A DNA stretch of 45,768 bases, taken from Candidatus Methanophagales archaeon (GTDB lineage Archaea > Halobacteriota > Syntropharchaeia > Alkanophagales > Methanospirareceae). How positions within the stretch are numbered: the first letter of the stretch is position 1; each line of letters begins with the position of its first letter. The notes under the pieces are model-generated. The model saw only the letters and a program-made list of their open reading frames with translations. It searched no databases and was not told the origin of the DNA. The DNA is taken from the NCBI GenBank assembly GCA_025966525.1, contig JAPDIG010000003.1, positions 5,857 through 51,624 of the forward strand. The letters are read 5' to 3'. The position numbers and the translations under genes are program-made. Of the stretch, positions 25,318 through 32,812 are shown piece by piece.

Positions 25318-25902
25318 ATGGAAAGAGGTGAGAAGGTCATCATTGCGCTGGTCGTGGTGGTTTTCATCGGGGTTCTCCTCGGTGCTGCAGTTGTGATGCC
25401 TGCGATGATGGAAGAGATGGAAAAGCCAGAGAATTGCGCAAAGAACTGTCATGAAATGGAGCCCTTTTACGTCTCTCTGGAAGGGTCTGTTCATGAGGGC
25501 ATAGATTGCCACGAATGCCACAAACCGCATGGACCTGAAATGTTTATGGTCATGGGGCATGCCCTTCACCATATGGAAGGAATGGTAGTAGGAAAAAGTC
25601 CCGAGGAGATGGCAGAGGAAATCGAGGAGAAACCGCCTGCATCGCCAAAGAGTGAAGTGTGTGAGGAATGTCACAATGGTACGAAAGCCAAGGTTGCGTC
25701 AGAGAAAATTTTAGACCCCTCTATCTCATGTTTTAAATGCCATCGCACGATTGATCACTCGGCACATAAGGTTGGTGATTACAGTGCCTACGAGAGTCCT
25801 GATTATAGTGGCTACGAGTGTGTGGCATGCCACAACGACCACGATATAGATGTTAAGGAAGAAACATGTACTATTTGCCATCCTCTTGAGAAGCACTCAT
25901 AA
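25318..25902 (+). CDS. NapC/NrfH-like membrane-anchored multiheme cytochrome c (paralogue)
   Basis: This 194-residue paralogue of the preceding cytochrome has the anchor VIIALVVVVFIGVLLGAAVV. Its heme sites are CAKNCH (CX3CH again), CHECH, CEECH, CFKCH, CVACH and CTICH, giving five CxxCH plus one CX3CH. The first site sits in CHEMEPFYVSLEGSVH. Met-rich YSGYECVACHNDHDIDVKEETC near the end is almost the same as in paralogue 1. A GGAGG lies 10 nt before ATG 25318; TTG 25312 is an alternative start. Electron transfer at the outer membrane face is inferred. One extra CxxCH separates it from paralogue 1. Confidence 0.88.
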   Translation: MERGEKVIIALVVVVFIGVLLGAAVVMPAMMEEMEKPENCAKNCHEMEPFYVSLEGSVHEGIDCHECHKPHGPEMFMVMGHALHHMEGMVVGKSPEEMAEEIEEKPPASPKSEVCEECHNGTKAKVASEKILDPSISCFKCHRTIDHSAHKVGDYSAYESPDYSGYECVACHNDHDIDVKEETCTICHPLEKHS

Positions 25903-25906
25903 ACCT

Positions 25907-25922
25907 TTTTTGCACGCAAAAA
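25907..25922. terminator. Symmetrical U-rich hairpin between convergent genes
   Basis: TTTTTGC-AC-GCAAAAA is a perfect 7-bp inverted repeat in the 23-nt gap between the convergent cytochrome and ccmF genes. The loop is too short for a strong RNA hairpin, but the T-runs on both strands suit archaeal termination. Confidence 0.35.
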
Positions 25923-25925
25923 TGG

Positions 25926-27884
25926 TTAGTGGGGGGGATGGCTAATTTTTAATTTCATGAGTTCACCGAGTAGTAATACAGTCATCCCGATTCCCAGTAA
26001 TAATATCCCAAACCAAACAAGCCATATCAGGGGTACTCTCTTTACGACGATAACCGAATCTTCTGGTTGAACTTCCTGCCCCATAAGCGCGTAAAACATA
26101 GAATTGAAACTGGATTTTGTTTGGTGCATGGAAATATACATGTCCCCTGTGGGAGTGGAAATGATCACAGGTTCTGACACCACACCATGGTTTGTGTAGT
26201 AATACATCCACAGGGATTCATGGTGAACATCTGCACCATCTTCGATTGCAACATCTATTTTTAGAGCTGAGCGTTCAGGACCTACGAAAGAATGCTGAGG
26301 GTAGTAAACGCTTCCAGTACCGGGATACACGGTGAAATTACTCAACACAATTTGCATCCCTAAAGACTCAATAACGGAGTCTGGTTTTGCAATGATGTTT
26401 CCGCTCTCAGTTTCAGCAGCAGAACTGACAAAAACGCCTATTAAGACGATTATAATAGCAAGATGCACAAGGGTCTTGCCCCACAATCGTGAAGAGGAAT
26501 TCTTCTTTGACAAAAAGCGAGCAAAATTATAAGCGATAGCAAGTCCTGCCACGAGTAAGAGCGGAAGACCGAAGTTTACAAGCCAATTTGGCGTTGGTTG
26601 CCCGATAGCCGCTAAAACTGCTCCAATAGCCAGCACCGCTACGATTAACATGACATATCTCTTCATTTTCAGACCAATATTGCAACCAGTTAAAGCGGCT
26701 ACGAAGAGGAGCGTGAAAGGGAAGCACCATTTGTTATAAAACTCGGGACTCGTAGTCATGGGGTTCTCTCTGAAAAAGCCGCCTATTATTGGAGCTGCGT
26801 CTCCGAGGAAGCATATAATTAACAAAGACATCAGCGACCAGTAGGCGGCGAAAAGAGCGACAGAATAAAGAGAAGATGTGTCAAGGTCAAAAGTATAAAG
26901 TGGTTTATCCGCCCCCCGTGTTAAATAGAAGAAGTAAGGAACAGCGCAAAAAGCGAACCCTATGAGCACGGGTCCAACAGGCGATTTACCAAAGGCATGA
27001 ACTGACTCCAATAGCCCTCCGCGGGTGAGAGCAGTGGAGAAGATGATCATAAAAAACGTAATCAATAGCGTGAGTTCTTTTCCCAGGTCTTTGCTCCTCT
27101 GGGGCAAGTGGAAATATGCGGTGAGAGCTAACCATGGAAGTAATGAAGCCGTTTCCACAGGGTCCCAAGCCCAGTATCCTCCCCAGCCAAGCACTTCATA
27201 AGACCACCACCCACCAAGAGCTATTCCAAGAGCTAAAAACAGCCATGCCGCATAAAGGGAACGTTTTAAAGCTTCTCTTACTTCTTGCTTTTCGCTCTCA
27301 CCCGTTATCATACCAGCCAGCGTCAGCGCGAATGCGAAGAAGACAAATATGTATCCCAGGAATACCACAGGTGGATGAATGAGGACCCAAAATGTTTGCA
27401 GCAGTGGATTTAGCCCCGAGCCATCCAGGGGTGTCACGGGCAAAAGCTCAAAAGGGCTCTTCAGCAGGGTGACGAGAAGAAGAAAGATGAGAAGGATGTC
27501 CAAGATTTTATATGTGGTCGTGCGAAACATGCTTTCTTTCCCCAACCCCTTAAACCGATACCCAAAATATAGAATGGTAAAGAGGAAGGTTACAAAAAGC
27601 ATTGACCCGCTGCTGCCTATCCAGGGGTCGCCGAGCTTATACCAGAGGGCTAAGCTCGATGAACTGTACGTATAAACCTCACTCAACCAGAAGTTATCAT
27701 TCAGGAATGCCATAGTGAGCCTGAGATAAGAGGCTATTATTAGCACGCAAGCGATGGAAGAAGTGAAAAATGCAAGTTCACGCTTCTTCTTCTCTTCTAG
27801 ATCTGCCTTTGTCATTAACAACAGGATGAAATCAAGAACAAGAAGGACGCAAGCGAAGATTAAGAAGATTTCCCCGGTTTCCAT
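25926..27884 (-). CDS. ccmF: CcmF-type cytochrome c heme lyase
   Basis: This 652-residue polytopic membrane protein of the heme-handling superfamily has the tryptophan-rich WWD domain WGGYWAWDPVETASLLPWL, preceded by LGGWWSYEVLGWG. Conserved His residues lie in LIHPPVVFLGY, AYFHLPQ and VHLAIIIVL. It has about 14 membrane segments and a C-terminal extracytoplasmic domain. CcmF ligates heme to apocytochrome CxxCH sites on the outer face of the membrane, so it is the likely maturation enzyme for the many cytochromes nearby. It is 3 nt downstream of a small anchored protein and follows a multiheme gene, forming one operon. No CcmE, CcmG or CcmH is recognisable here. Confidence 0.92.
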   Translation of the reverse strand: METGEIFLIFACVLLVLDFILLLMTKADLEEKKKRELAFFTSSIACVLIIASYLRLTMAFLNDNFWLSEVYTYSSSSLALWYKLGDPWIGSSGSMLFVTFLFTILYFGYRFKGLGKESMFRTTTYKILDILLIFLLLVTLLKSPFELLPVTPLDGSGLNPLLQTFWVLIHPPVVFLGYIFVFFAFALTLAGMITGESEKQEVREALKRSLYAAWLFLALGIALGGWWSYEVLGWGGYWAWDPVETASLLPWLALTAYFHLPQRSKDLGKELTLLITFFMIIFSTALTRGGLLESVHAFGKSPVGPVLIGFAFCAVPYFFYLTRGADKPLYTFDLDTSSLYSVALFAAYWSLMSLLIICFLGDAAPIIGGFFRENPMTTSPEFYNKWCFPFTLLFVAALTGCNIGLKMKRYVMLIVAVLAIGAVLAAIGQPTPNWLVNFGLPLLLVAGLAIAYNFARFLSKKNSSSRLWGKTLVHLAIIIVLIGVFVSSAAETESGNIIAKPDSVIESLGMQIVLSNFTVYPGTGSVYYPQHSFVGPERSALKIDVAIEDGADVHHESLWMYYYTNHGVVSEPVIISTPTGDMYISMHQTKSSFNSMFYALMGQEVQPEDSVIVVKRVPLIWLVWFGILLLGIGMTVLLLGELMKLKISHPPH

Positions 27885-27887
27885 TTT

Positions 27888-28313
27888 TTACTCCCATATG
27901 ATAACTTTTTTATCCCTTACCAGCGTGCGAGCTTTTTCATCCACCACCTTCACAATCACCTTTACCATATCCCCCTGTCTCGGTATGGCACCTCTGGGGA
28001 ATCCGAGTACAAAATCGTAGGTACCATTCCCATGATAACCCTCAGCAGCCCAATAGCTGACTTTTGTATTGTTGATTATTGCAAGCGCATCCACACTCGG
28101 GAAACCCGCAGTGGAACTGTCCCTTGGGCTCTTCAAAGGATTCACCGCATCTTGTTCCACGTTAACGATTTCTACCGCCGGTTTGCCATCGGTCACCGTC
28201 ACCTCAGCCTTAACTTTTATTATTGGCACTTCTTCTATCTTTATAATCGGAATCATAACCAGACCGATTAAAAATAGAGCGGCAATAACTACAACAACAA
28301 TACCTTTTTTCAT
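27888..28313 (-). CDS. Small membrane-anchored protein between cytochrome and ccmF genes
   Basis: This 141-residue protein has an N-terminal anchor or signal (GIVVVVIAALFLIGLVMIPI) and a beta-rich extracytoplasmic domain (about 30-140) with VKAEVTVTDGKPAVEIVNVE and YHGNGTYDFVLGFPRGAIP. I recognise no family. It does not contain the CcmE heme-binding HxxxY motif, and it has no cysteine pair for thioredoxin-type CcmG or CcmH work. It lies 6 nt after the multiheme gene and 3 nt before ccmF, so it probably takes part in cytochrome maturation or export as an unassigned accessory. A heme-chaperone replacement is possible but unproven. Confidence 0.65.
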   Translation of the reverse strand: MKKGIVVVVIAALFLIGLVMIPIIKIEEVPIIKVKAEVTVTDGKPAVEIVNVEQDAVNPLKSPRDSSTAGFPSVDALAIINNTKVSYWAAEGYHGNGTYDFVLGFPRGAIPRQGDMVKVIVKVVDEKARTLVRDKKVIIWE

Positions 28314-28319
28314 CGCTAT

Positions 28320-28979
28320 CTACGCACCCCCTTCTTTTTGTTTAAATATAAATTTTATAAGTGCTTTTAATATATTAGAGATAGTGGGATAAGTCATCTC
28401 TTCTGTTTTTTTCTTCGGTACGCCTTCTATTAATTGATACCCTGCCTCCTTATATTCTATTCCAAACGGACCATGACAAATGACGCACATGTCACCTGTT
28501 TTGTCGCCGTGGACGATATGAGGATTTCCATTATGACAGGAATCGCATTCTTCACTTTCCGGTATTGAGATGTCCTCTTTCTTACCATGGCACTCCTGGC
28601 AAGCGGTGTCCTGATGTATTTTGTGATACTTATCACAGGGAATTTCTTGAGATGCATTTACTATTCCTGTTCCCATGTGACAATCCACACATACTTTTAT
28701 GCCATGTGCGTTCTTCCTGATCTTATTCATGTCTATCGTCCCTGCGGAAGTATACGCTTCTCGATGACAGTTGCAAGACCCAAGCTTTGCAAGCAACTCT
28801 CGGTCCGAGAGAAGCGACACATGGCACTGCCCACACTCAGGTGCGGGGTGCCAGGAGCCTATGAATCCTTTGGGATTTGGCGGAATCACCTCGCTGGCTC
28901 TATCCCCTTCGCCTATGCTGGCGGATACAGCTGCGACAAAGATTACCAGGGCAAGCAAGGCAAATAATTTGATTTTCAT
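28320..28979 (-). CDS. Secreted multiheme cytochrome c with atypical heme motifs
   Basis: This 219-residue protein has a signal peptide (LFALLALVIFVAAVSASIGE). Canonical heme sites are CGQCH, CVDCH, CQECH, CDSCH and CVICH. Two further sites are irregular: SCNCH (CXCH) after LGSC, and CDKYH, where the second Cys is replaced by Tyr. The fold resembles class III/octaheme-like cytochromes with many His ligands (MRKNAHGIKVC, IHQDTAC). The C-terminus ends in a short hydrophobic helix (TISNILKALIKFIF) that could anchor it. It is the first gene of the operon with the 141-aa protein and ccmF. Confidence 0.85.
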   Translation of the reverse strand: MKIKLFALLALVIFVAAVSASIGEGDRASEVIPPNPKGFIGSWHPAPECGQCHVSLLSDRELLAKLGSCNCHREAYTSAGTIDMNKIRKNAHGIKVCVDCHMGTGIVNASQEIPCDKYHKIHQDTACQECHGKKEDISIPESEECDSCHNGNPHIVHGDKTGDMCVICHGPFGIEYKEAGYQLIEGVPKKKTEEMTYPTISNILKALIKFIFKQKEGGA

Positions 28980-29092
28980 CTCTTGTCTCTTGGTATATTG
29001 CTTTATTACAAGTAAAATGTATTTCGCTTTTAATTAGAACAGAAAAGTATAATTTTTAAGTAAAATAAACGAAATAGCATAAGAGAGAAGAA

Positions 29093-30205
29093 ATGAAGGG
29101 ATGGGAAAGAAGCGCATTGGTAATTTTGGTGTTATTAGTGTTATTCGGCTTCTCTGCGATTAATGTTACAAGCGCGGAGAAGGCGGTGCTAGTCTCTGAT
29201 GTTAATGGTTTGTACAATTATGTTCCTACGGACAGCAGTTTCGCGCACGGGAGTACACTCAAGGTGTACACGGAAATGCGTGGCGTAAATCACGCAGGAT
29301 TTGTCTTCGTTGATTTCGTTTTTGTCATAAAGGACCCCAGGGGGCACGTGGTCTCAATGGAACGTGTGGATGTGAGACACAGGAGTTACGATGACACCGT
29401 GTACGTGGAATACACAAAGGAAATTCCTTCATGGTGGCTGTATGGTAAATATGATCTCGATATATATGCTTACAATCGCCTCAACAAGACGAGAATAAAT
29501 GAATTAGAACGAAAGGTGAAGGTGACAAGCACCCTCGAGGAGCTGTTGAATAGCGAGGACGATTTTGAAGATCTGGAAGATTTCTTTGAAAACGCGTGTG
29601 ATGGAGATGAAGATGATTTGAAGGACTTAGGAGTAATAAGATCCATTGCGGATTCAAGATGGAGCAGAGAAGTAACACACATAAGTTTTTTCGTAAGCCG
29701 GGAAGAAGAGTTAAAACCTCTGGAAGAAGAAAAAAGAAAAGAGCCGAGTTTTACAGTCACTGATGTAGAACTAAATAAATTTAAGATTAAGCCTAACGAA
29801 ACTGTCTCAATATCGGTGACCGTGAAGAACAAGGGGATAAGGGGCACGAAAAAGGTTACGTTAGTAATAAACGGAGAAAAAGAAGCCGAAGAAGCGGTTA
29901 CCCTGGACTATTTAGCGTCAAAAACGATTCTTTTTACTGTAACGAAGGACCTGCCCGGTACTTATAAAGTCACTGTATCCGGCACAGACATAGTGAAATT
30001 ATTCTTTGTTGAAGAAAGCGAACCAAAGGAAACAAGAAATTCCACGGCTTCTGCACCCGGAGCACAGCAGTCAGGGGAAGAGGGAGAGAAAGGACCGCCA
30101 AACCACGTTTTCTGCTTCAGTATTGCTTTTATTGCAGCACTCGTAATCGTAATAATCTTGTTTCGCTTCCGCTCCAAAGACACAACTAACCATTTCAGCC
30201 GATAG
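29093..30205 (+). CDS. Surface protein with CARDB-like domain and C-terminal membrane anchor
   Basis: This 370-residue extracytoplasmic protein has a signal peptide (ALVILVLLVLFGFSAINVTS) and an N-terminal beta domain (about 30-130: VYTEMRGVNHAGFVFVDFVF, YTKEIPSWWLYGKYDLDIYAY). An acidic linker (EDDFEDLEDFFENACDGDED) leads to a CARDB-type beta-sandwich (about 222-315: FTVTDVELNKFKIKPNE, VTVKNKGIRGTKKVTLVING). A C-terminal anchor (CFSIAFIAALVIVIILF) is followed by basic residues. It is a likely cell-surface or cell-wall-facing protein of the cytochrome region, perhaps an assembly or adhesion component. It has no heme motif and no enzymatic signature. Confidence 0.75.
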   Translation: MKGWERSALVILVLLVLFGFSAINVTSAEKAVLVSDVNGLYNYVPTDSSFAHGSTLKVYTEMRGVNHAGFVFVDFVFVIKDPRGHVVSMERVDVRHRSYDDTVYVEYTKEIPSWWLYGKYDLDIYAYNRLNKTRINELERKVKVTSTLEELLNSEDDFEDLEDFFENACDGDEDDLKDLGVIRSIADSRWSREVTHISFFVSREEELKPLEEEKRKEPSFTVTDVELNKFKIKPNETVSISVTVKNKGIRGTKKVTLVINGEKEAEEAVTLDYLASKTILFTVTKDLPGTYKVTVSGTDIVKLFFVEESEPKETRNSTASAPGAQQSGEEGEKGPPNHVFCFSIAFIAALVIVIILFRFRSKDTTNHFSR

Positions 30206-30226
30206 CCTGAGCAGACCTTAAGTAAG

Positions 30227-30276
30227 ACAAGAAGGGAGAGGGGAGGAAGGGATAAAAAATCCCTGTTCTTGTTTTA
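30227..30276. terminator. Compound hairpin in the convergent gap
   Basis: An outer stem ACAAGAA (30227-30233) / TTCTTGT (30266-30272) encloses an inner stem GGGAT (30249-30253) / ATCCC (30259-30263) with an A5 loop. T-rich sequence follows on the plus strand. It sits between the convergent surface-protein and lipoprotein-cytochrome genes and could terminate both. Confidence 0.5.
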
Positions 30277-30286
30277 TGTTGCCGTC

Positions 30287-30814
30287 TTACTTCATCACTT
30301 TTTTGTGTATCTCTGATATCTCCCCGACATGGCAAACCTGGCAGTCTTTGCCCCTCGACAGGTGTATATTCACGAGATTTCCCTTGCTTGGTTCGAGCGG
30401 GTTCGGTGTTCCGTGGCACTGCTCACAGGTCGTACCCCCCGGTCCTTTTTGAGGAATCGTAGGTATCTTGCCGTGACACGCCACACATCCAACTTCAGCA
30501 GGATGGACAGTATGCACGGTAGCATTTGCTCTACCATGACAGCCCCAGTAGTCAAAGCAACCCGGTCTTCCATTCACCAGCAATCCACCTTTCACATGAG
30601 CCTCCAAATTGGTAGTCTTCTCCCTTTCGTGGCACATGTCACAACTTAGCGCTGCTGCTACCGCGGGCGTGGGCGCAGGTGTTATTGCAGTTGTAGGCGT
30701 GGGCGTTATCTTCGGTGTTGGCGTCACTTCAGGCGCAGGTTTCTCCACACAGCCTGCTATTACCCCTATTACGACTACCGCAGCTATAACTGCGACAACC
30801 AATTTTTTATCCAT
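30287..30814 (-). CDS. Lipoprotein multiheme cytochrome c with Pro/Thr-rich linker
   Basis: This 175-residue protein has a lipoprotein-type signal (AAVVVIGVIAGC) followed by a Pro/Thr-rich linker (TPTPKITPTPTTAITPAPTP). Its heme sites are CDMCH, CVACH, CEQCH and CQVCH, plus a stretched motif CFDYWGCH (CX5CH). The linker would place the hemes away from the membrane or in the S-layer zone. ATG 30814 has a clear BRE/TATA upstream on the minus strand. It is a single-gene unit. Electron transfer is inferred from the heme content. No quinol-site or substrate residues are recognised. Confidence 0.85.
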   Translation of the reverse strand: MDKKLVVAVIAAVVVIGVIAGCVEKPAPEVTPTPKITPTPTTAITPAPTPAVAAALSCDMCHEREKTTNLEAHVKGGLLVNGRPGCFDYWGCHGRANATVHTVHPAEVGCVACHGKIPTIPQKGPGGTTCEQCHGTPNPLEPSKGNLVNIHLSRGKDCQVCHVGEISEIHKKVMK

Positions 30815-30843
30815 TTTTCCATCGTATTTGTATAGCTACGTAT

Positions 30844-30861
30844 CCCTTTAAAAGGTTTTCG
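30844..30861 (-). promoter_or_regulatory. Promoter of the lipoprotein cytochrome gene
   Basis: Minus-strand CGAAAACCTTTTAAAGGG lies 30-47 nt upstream of ATG 30814. It shares the CGAAAA-N-CTTT core seen before other cytochrome units in this window. Confidence 0.55.
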
Positions 30862-30872
30862 TTTTTTTTAAT

Positions 30873-31688
30873 CTATCGGAGTTTAATTTTAATGTATTTA
30901 CCAAAGTCGAGTTTAAAAGGCAGCGTCCCTTTTGTCTCATATACCGCCCATGAGAAGTATAAAAAGGCATATAAAACGAGAAGAGCATAAAAAAGGGCAA
31001 TCACATTGTTTATCTCAAGGAAGGCATCGAGAATCATAAAGCCGACAGGAACAAGAAGAATCGGGACAAAGACCATCGCCCATGCAGTAGTATTATTAAA
31101 GAGTTTGAATTCGGATGATATGAGCCCCCACCAGAGGAGATAAAAGAGGAGTGTGGCGAAATGGACGGCTCCGATTGATGTCGATATCATGAACAGAAAG
31201 CCAGACATTGTGATTATGGTTAAGAAGATCGTTTTTATTACAAAACTCATGGAAGTTCCAGGGGCGAGCATTCGTTCCACTTCTGGGCTTTCTTCTGCTT
31301 TCACCTGCTCGTCTATAACTGTCTGAACCTTGCGATCAATTCTATTTAAGCGACCCTCTAATTCCTCCATCTCGACGTGCGTCTCTGCCACTTTTCTCAG
31401 CACCGGCTCCAACCGCGTATATATCCCCTCGTCAAACGCGGAACTCACCAAACCTTCGTAATATACTGATTTCTTATATATGCGAATGGAGAAATAACCA
31501 AGAGAGATGCCGATAGCGAGGAATATTAAATCGATCACGATACCGTACCAATCGAATTTTAAAATTATGTCTATGAATAAAGAAAAAAAGGAATAGCCGG
31601 TTAGAATTATTGCTATGGTCAAAGCAATAGCCAAGCCTATTTTTTCCGTTACTGGCATAGCGATCCTGGTCTGTTGTGTGTTTCTCAT
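30873..31688 (-). CDS. Polytopic membrane protein with cytoplasmic coiled coil
   Basis: This is a roughly 271-residue protein with two N-terminal membrane helices (IGLAIALTIAIILTGYSFF, IVIDLIFLAIGISLGYFSI). A charged coiled-coil segment (about 95-135: VEMEELEGRLNRIDRKVQTV) follows, and then four more helices. I do not recognise a family. ATG 31688 begins 2 nt after the cytochrome stop. The track start GTG 31712 overlaps that gene. It is the last gene of the four- to five-gene cytochrome/signal-peptidase operon, which suggests a membrane partner, for example an assembly platform for the secreted cytochromes. No ATPase or protease motif is present. Confidence 0.65.
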   Translation of the reverse strand: MRNTQQTRIAMPVTEKIGLAIALTIAIILTGYSFFSLFIDIILKFDWYGIVIDLIFLAIGISLGYFSIRIYKKSVYYEGLVSSAFDEGIYTRLEPVLRKVAETHVEMEELEGRLNRIDRKVQTVIDEQVKAEESPEVERMLAPGTSMSFVIKTIFLTIITMSGFLFMISTSIGAVHFATLLFYLLWWGLISSEFKLFNNTTAWAMVFVPILLVPVGFMILDAFLEINNVIALFYALLVLYAFLYFSWAVYETKGTLPFKLDFGKYIKIKLR

Positions 31689-31689
31689 T

Positions 31690-32040
31690 TTATGTTTTAT
31701 TTGTAAATCCACCTGCGTATGGACTTATGGTACCATTTTCATGGCATTCCCTACATGACACCGTGAAAGTTGCACCCGTGCCGTTTACACTTGCATTTGT
31801 GTAACAGGTTAAATTAGAGCGAGGACAGGCAGCGGAAGCTTCATTTCCCGTGTCCGGATTCGGATGCACACCTGAGCTCGTGCTTATATCTGCCGAATGA
31901 CACTTGCTACAATCGATTTCGCTTACTTTCACCCAGGTATGCTGACCACCGAATAATGAGATTGTGTGCGGCATAGCGACCATAACTGCGGACACAAGAG
32001 CAATAAACAAAAGCATCTTCTTTACGGTTGTATCTTTCAT
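31690..32040 (-). CDS. Small secreted diheme cytochrome c, divergent member of the paralogue family
   Basis: From ATG 32040 this is a 116-residue protein. It has an N-terminal signal helix (LLFIALVSAVMVAMPHTISLF), the family motif GGQHTW, heme sites CSKCH and CRECH, and an unpaired CPRSNLTC segment. It shares its N-terminus (ALPxTISLxGGQHTWxxL) with the three larger cytochromes upstream, but keeps only two hemes. The start overlaps the signal-peptidase stop (ATGA), and GGAGGCGAAGAAGAG precedes it, so the two are translationally coupled. The track start at 32097 lies inside the signal-peptidase gene and is less likely. It may cap or start a cytochrome polymer; this is inference. Confidence 0.8.
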   Translation of the reverse strand: MKDTTVKKMLLFIALVSAVMVAMPHTISLFGGQHTWVKVSEIDCSKCHSADISTSSGVHPNPDTGNEASAACPRSNLTCYTNASVNGTGATFTVSCRECHENGTISPYAGGFTNKT

Positions 32041-32783
32041 CTCTTCTTCGCCTCCTTTAATGTCAATATCACATAACCCATGATTGCCAAAATGCATACC
32101 GCATACCCATACACGCGTAGCGTTAAAAAGATGTTCTTTACGAACGTATATTCCGAGCCATATTTAGGGTTGTAGCGCATTTCTCTTGCATCAAGGATGA
32201 AATAATTGCCAACATCTTCTATCACGAGCGGTTTTTCTTCTACCTGCACTGCTTTAGCCATAATTTCTTCTTCATGCACTATCCAGGGGTCTGCCCTTCC
32301 GACTGCGTCTCCCGCTGTCCTTACTCCTTCATCTGTGAGGGCGATAACCCGGTGCGTAATGGGAAGCATATAATTCGGTTGTTCAAACATGATTATGTCG
32401 CCTTCCTCTGGCACCACGGATACTTTTTGCATGAGTACGAGGTCCCCTTTTTTGAACGTGGGTTGCATGCTATCCGAGACAATAGCAGTAAAGAACACGA
32501 GTTTAAAAAGAAGAACGAGAATAACTAAGAGGAAGAAGGAAAAGGGGAGGACAGAATGCAAAAAAGGCTTCCTGCCAACGTTAGAAATAGCTTTGTATTC
32601 GTTCATCTTTTCTCCCACTCGTTTATTCCGGGAATGCTCGCTGTATCCTTTTTTAAAACGATTATACAATCGCAGTGCCGATTCAGAACCCTTCACCGCT
32701 GTCAAATAGAGGATGTAAAATATCGCTGCTAAGAATGCGCTAATCGCGATAGTTGTTATTATCGCTTCTATAAAAAGTGGCAT
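32037..32783 (-). CDS. Signal peptidase I (archaeal/ER type, S26B)
   Basis: From ATG 32783 this is a 248-residue membrane protein with an N-terminal anchor (EAIITTIAISAFLAAIFYIL), a second helix (FSFFLLVILVLLFKLVFF) and a C-terminal helix. The catalytic motifs are SDSMQPTFKKGDLVLMQ (nucleophile Ser), ITHRVIA with His in place of the bacterial Lys, and AGDAVGRADPW (Asp), which is the Sec11-like Ser-His-Asp form. It removes signal peptides on the outer membrane face. Its location between paralogous secreted cytochromes, with an ATGA overlap to one, suggests a dedicated role for that set. The track start is extended into the upstream gene. Confidence 0.85.
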   Translation of the reverse strand: MPLFIEAIITTIAISAFLAAIFYILYLTAVKGSESALRLYNRFKKGYSEHSRNKRVGEKMNEYKAISNVGRKPFLHSVLPFSFFLLVILVLLFKLVFFTAIVSDSMQPTFKKGDLVLMQKVSVVPEEGDIIMFEQPNYMLPITHRVIALTDEGVRTAGDAVGRADPWIVHEEEIMAKAVQVEEKPLVIEDVGNYFILDAREMRYNPKYGSEYTFVKNIFLTLRVYGYAVCILAIMGYVILTLKEAKKR

Positions 32784-32812
32784 TGTTTCTTCTTTTCTTG
32801 AACCTCCTATTC

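Noticed and set aside
27888-28313. Calling the 141-aa protein CcmE because it sits beside ccmF
   Set aside because: No HxxxY heme-binding motif or OB-fold signature is visible, so the name would rest on position only.
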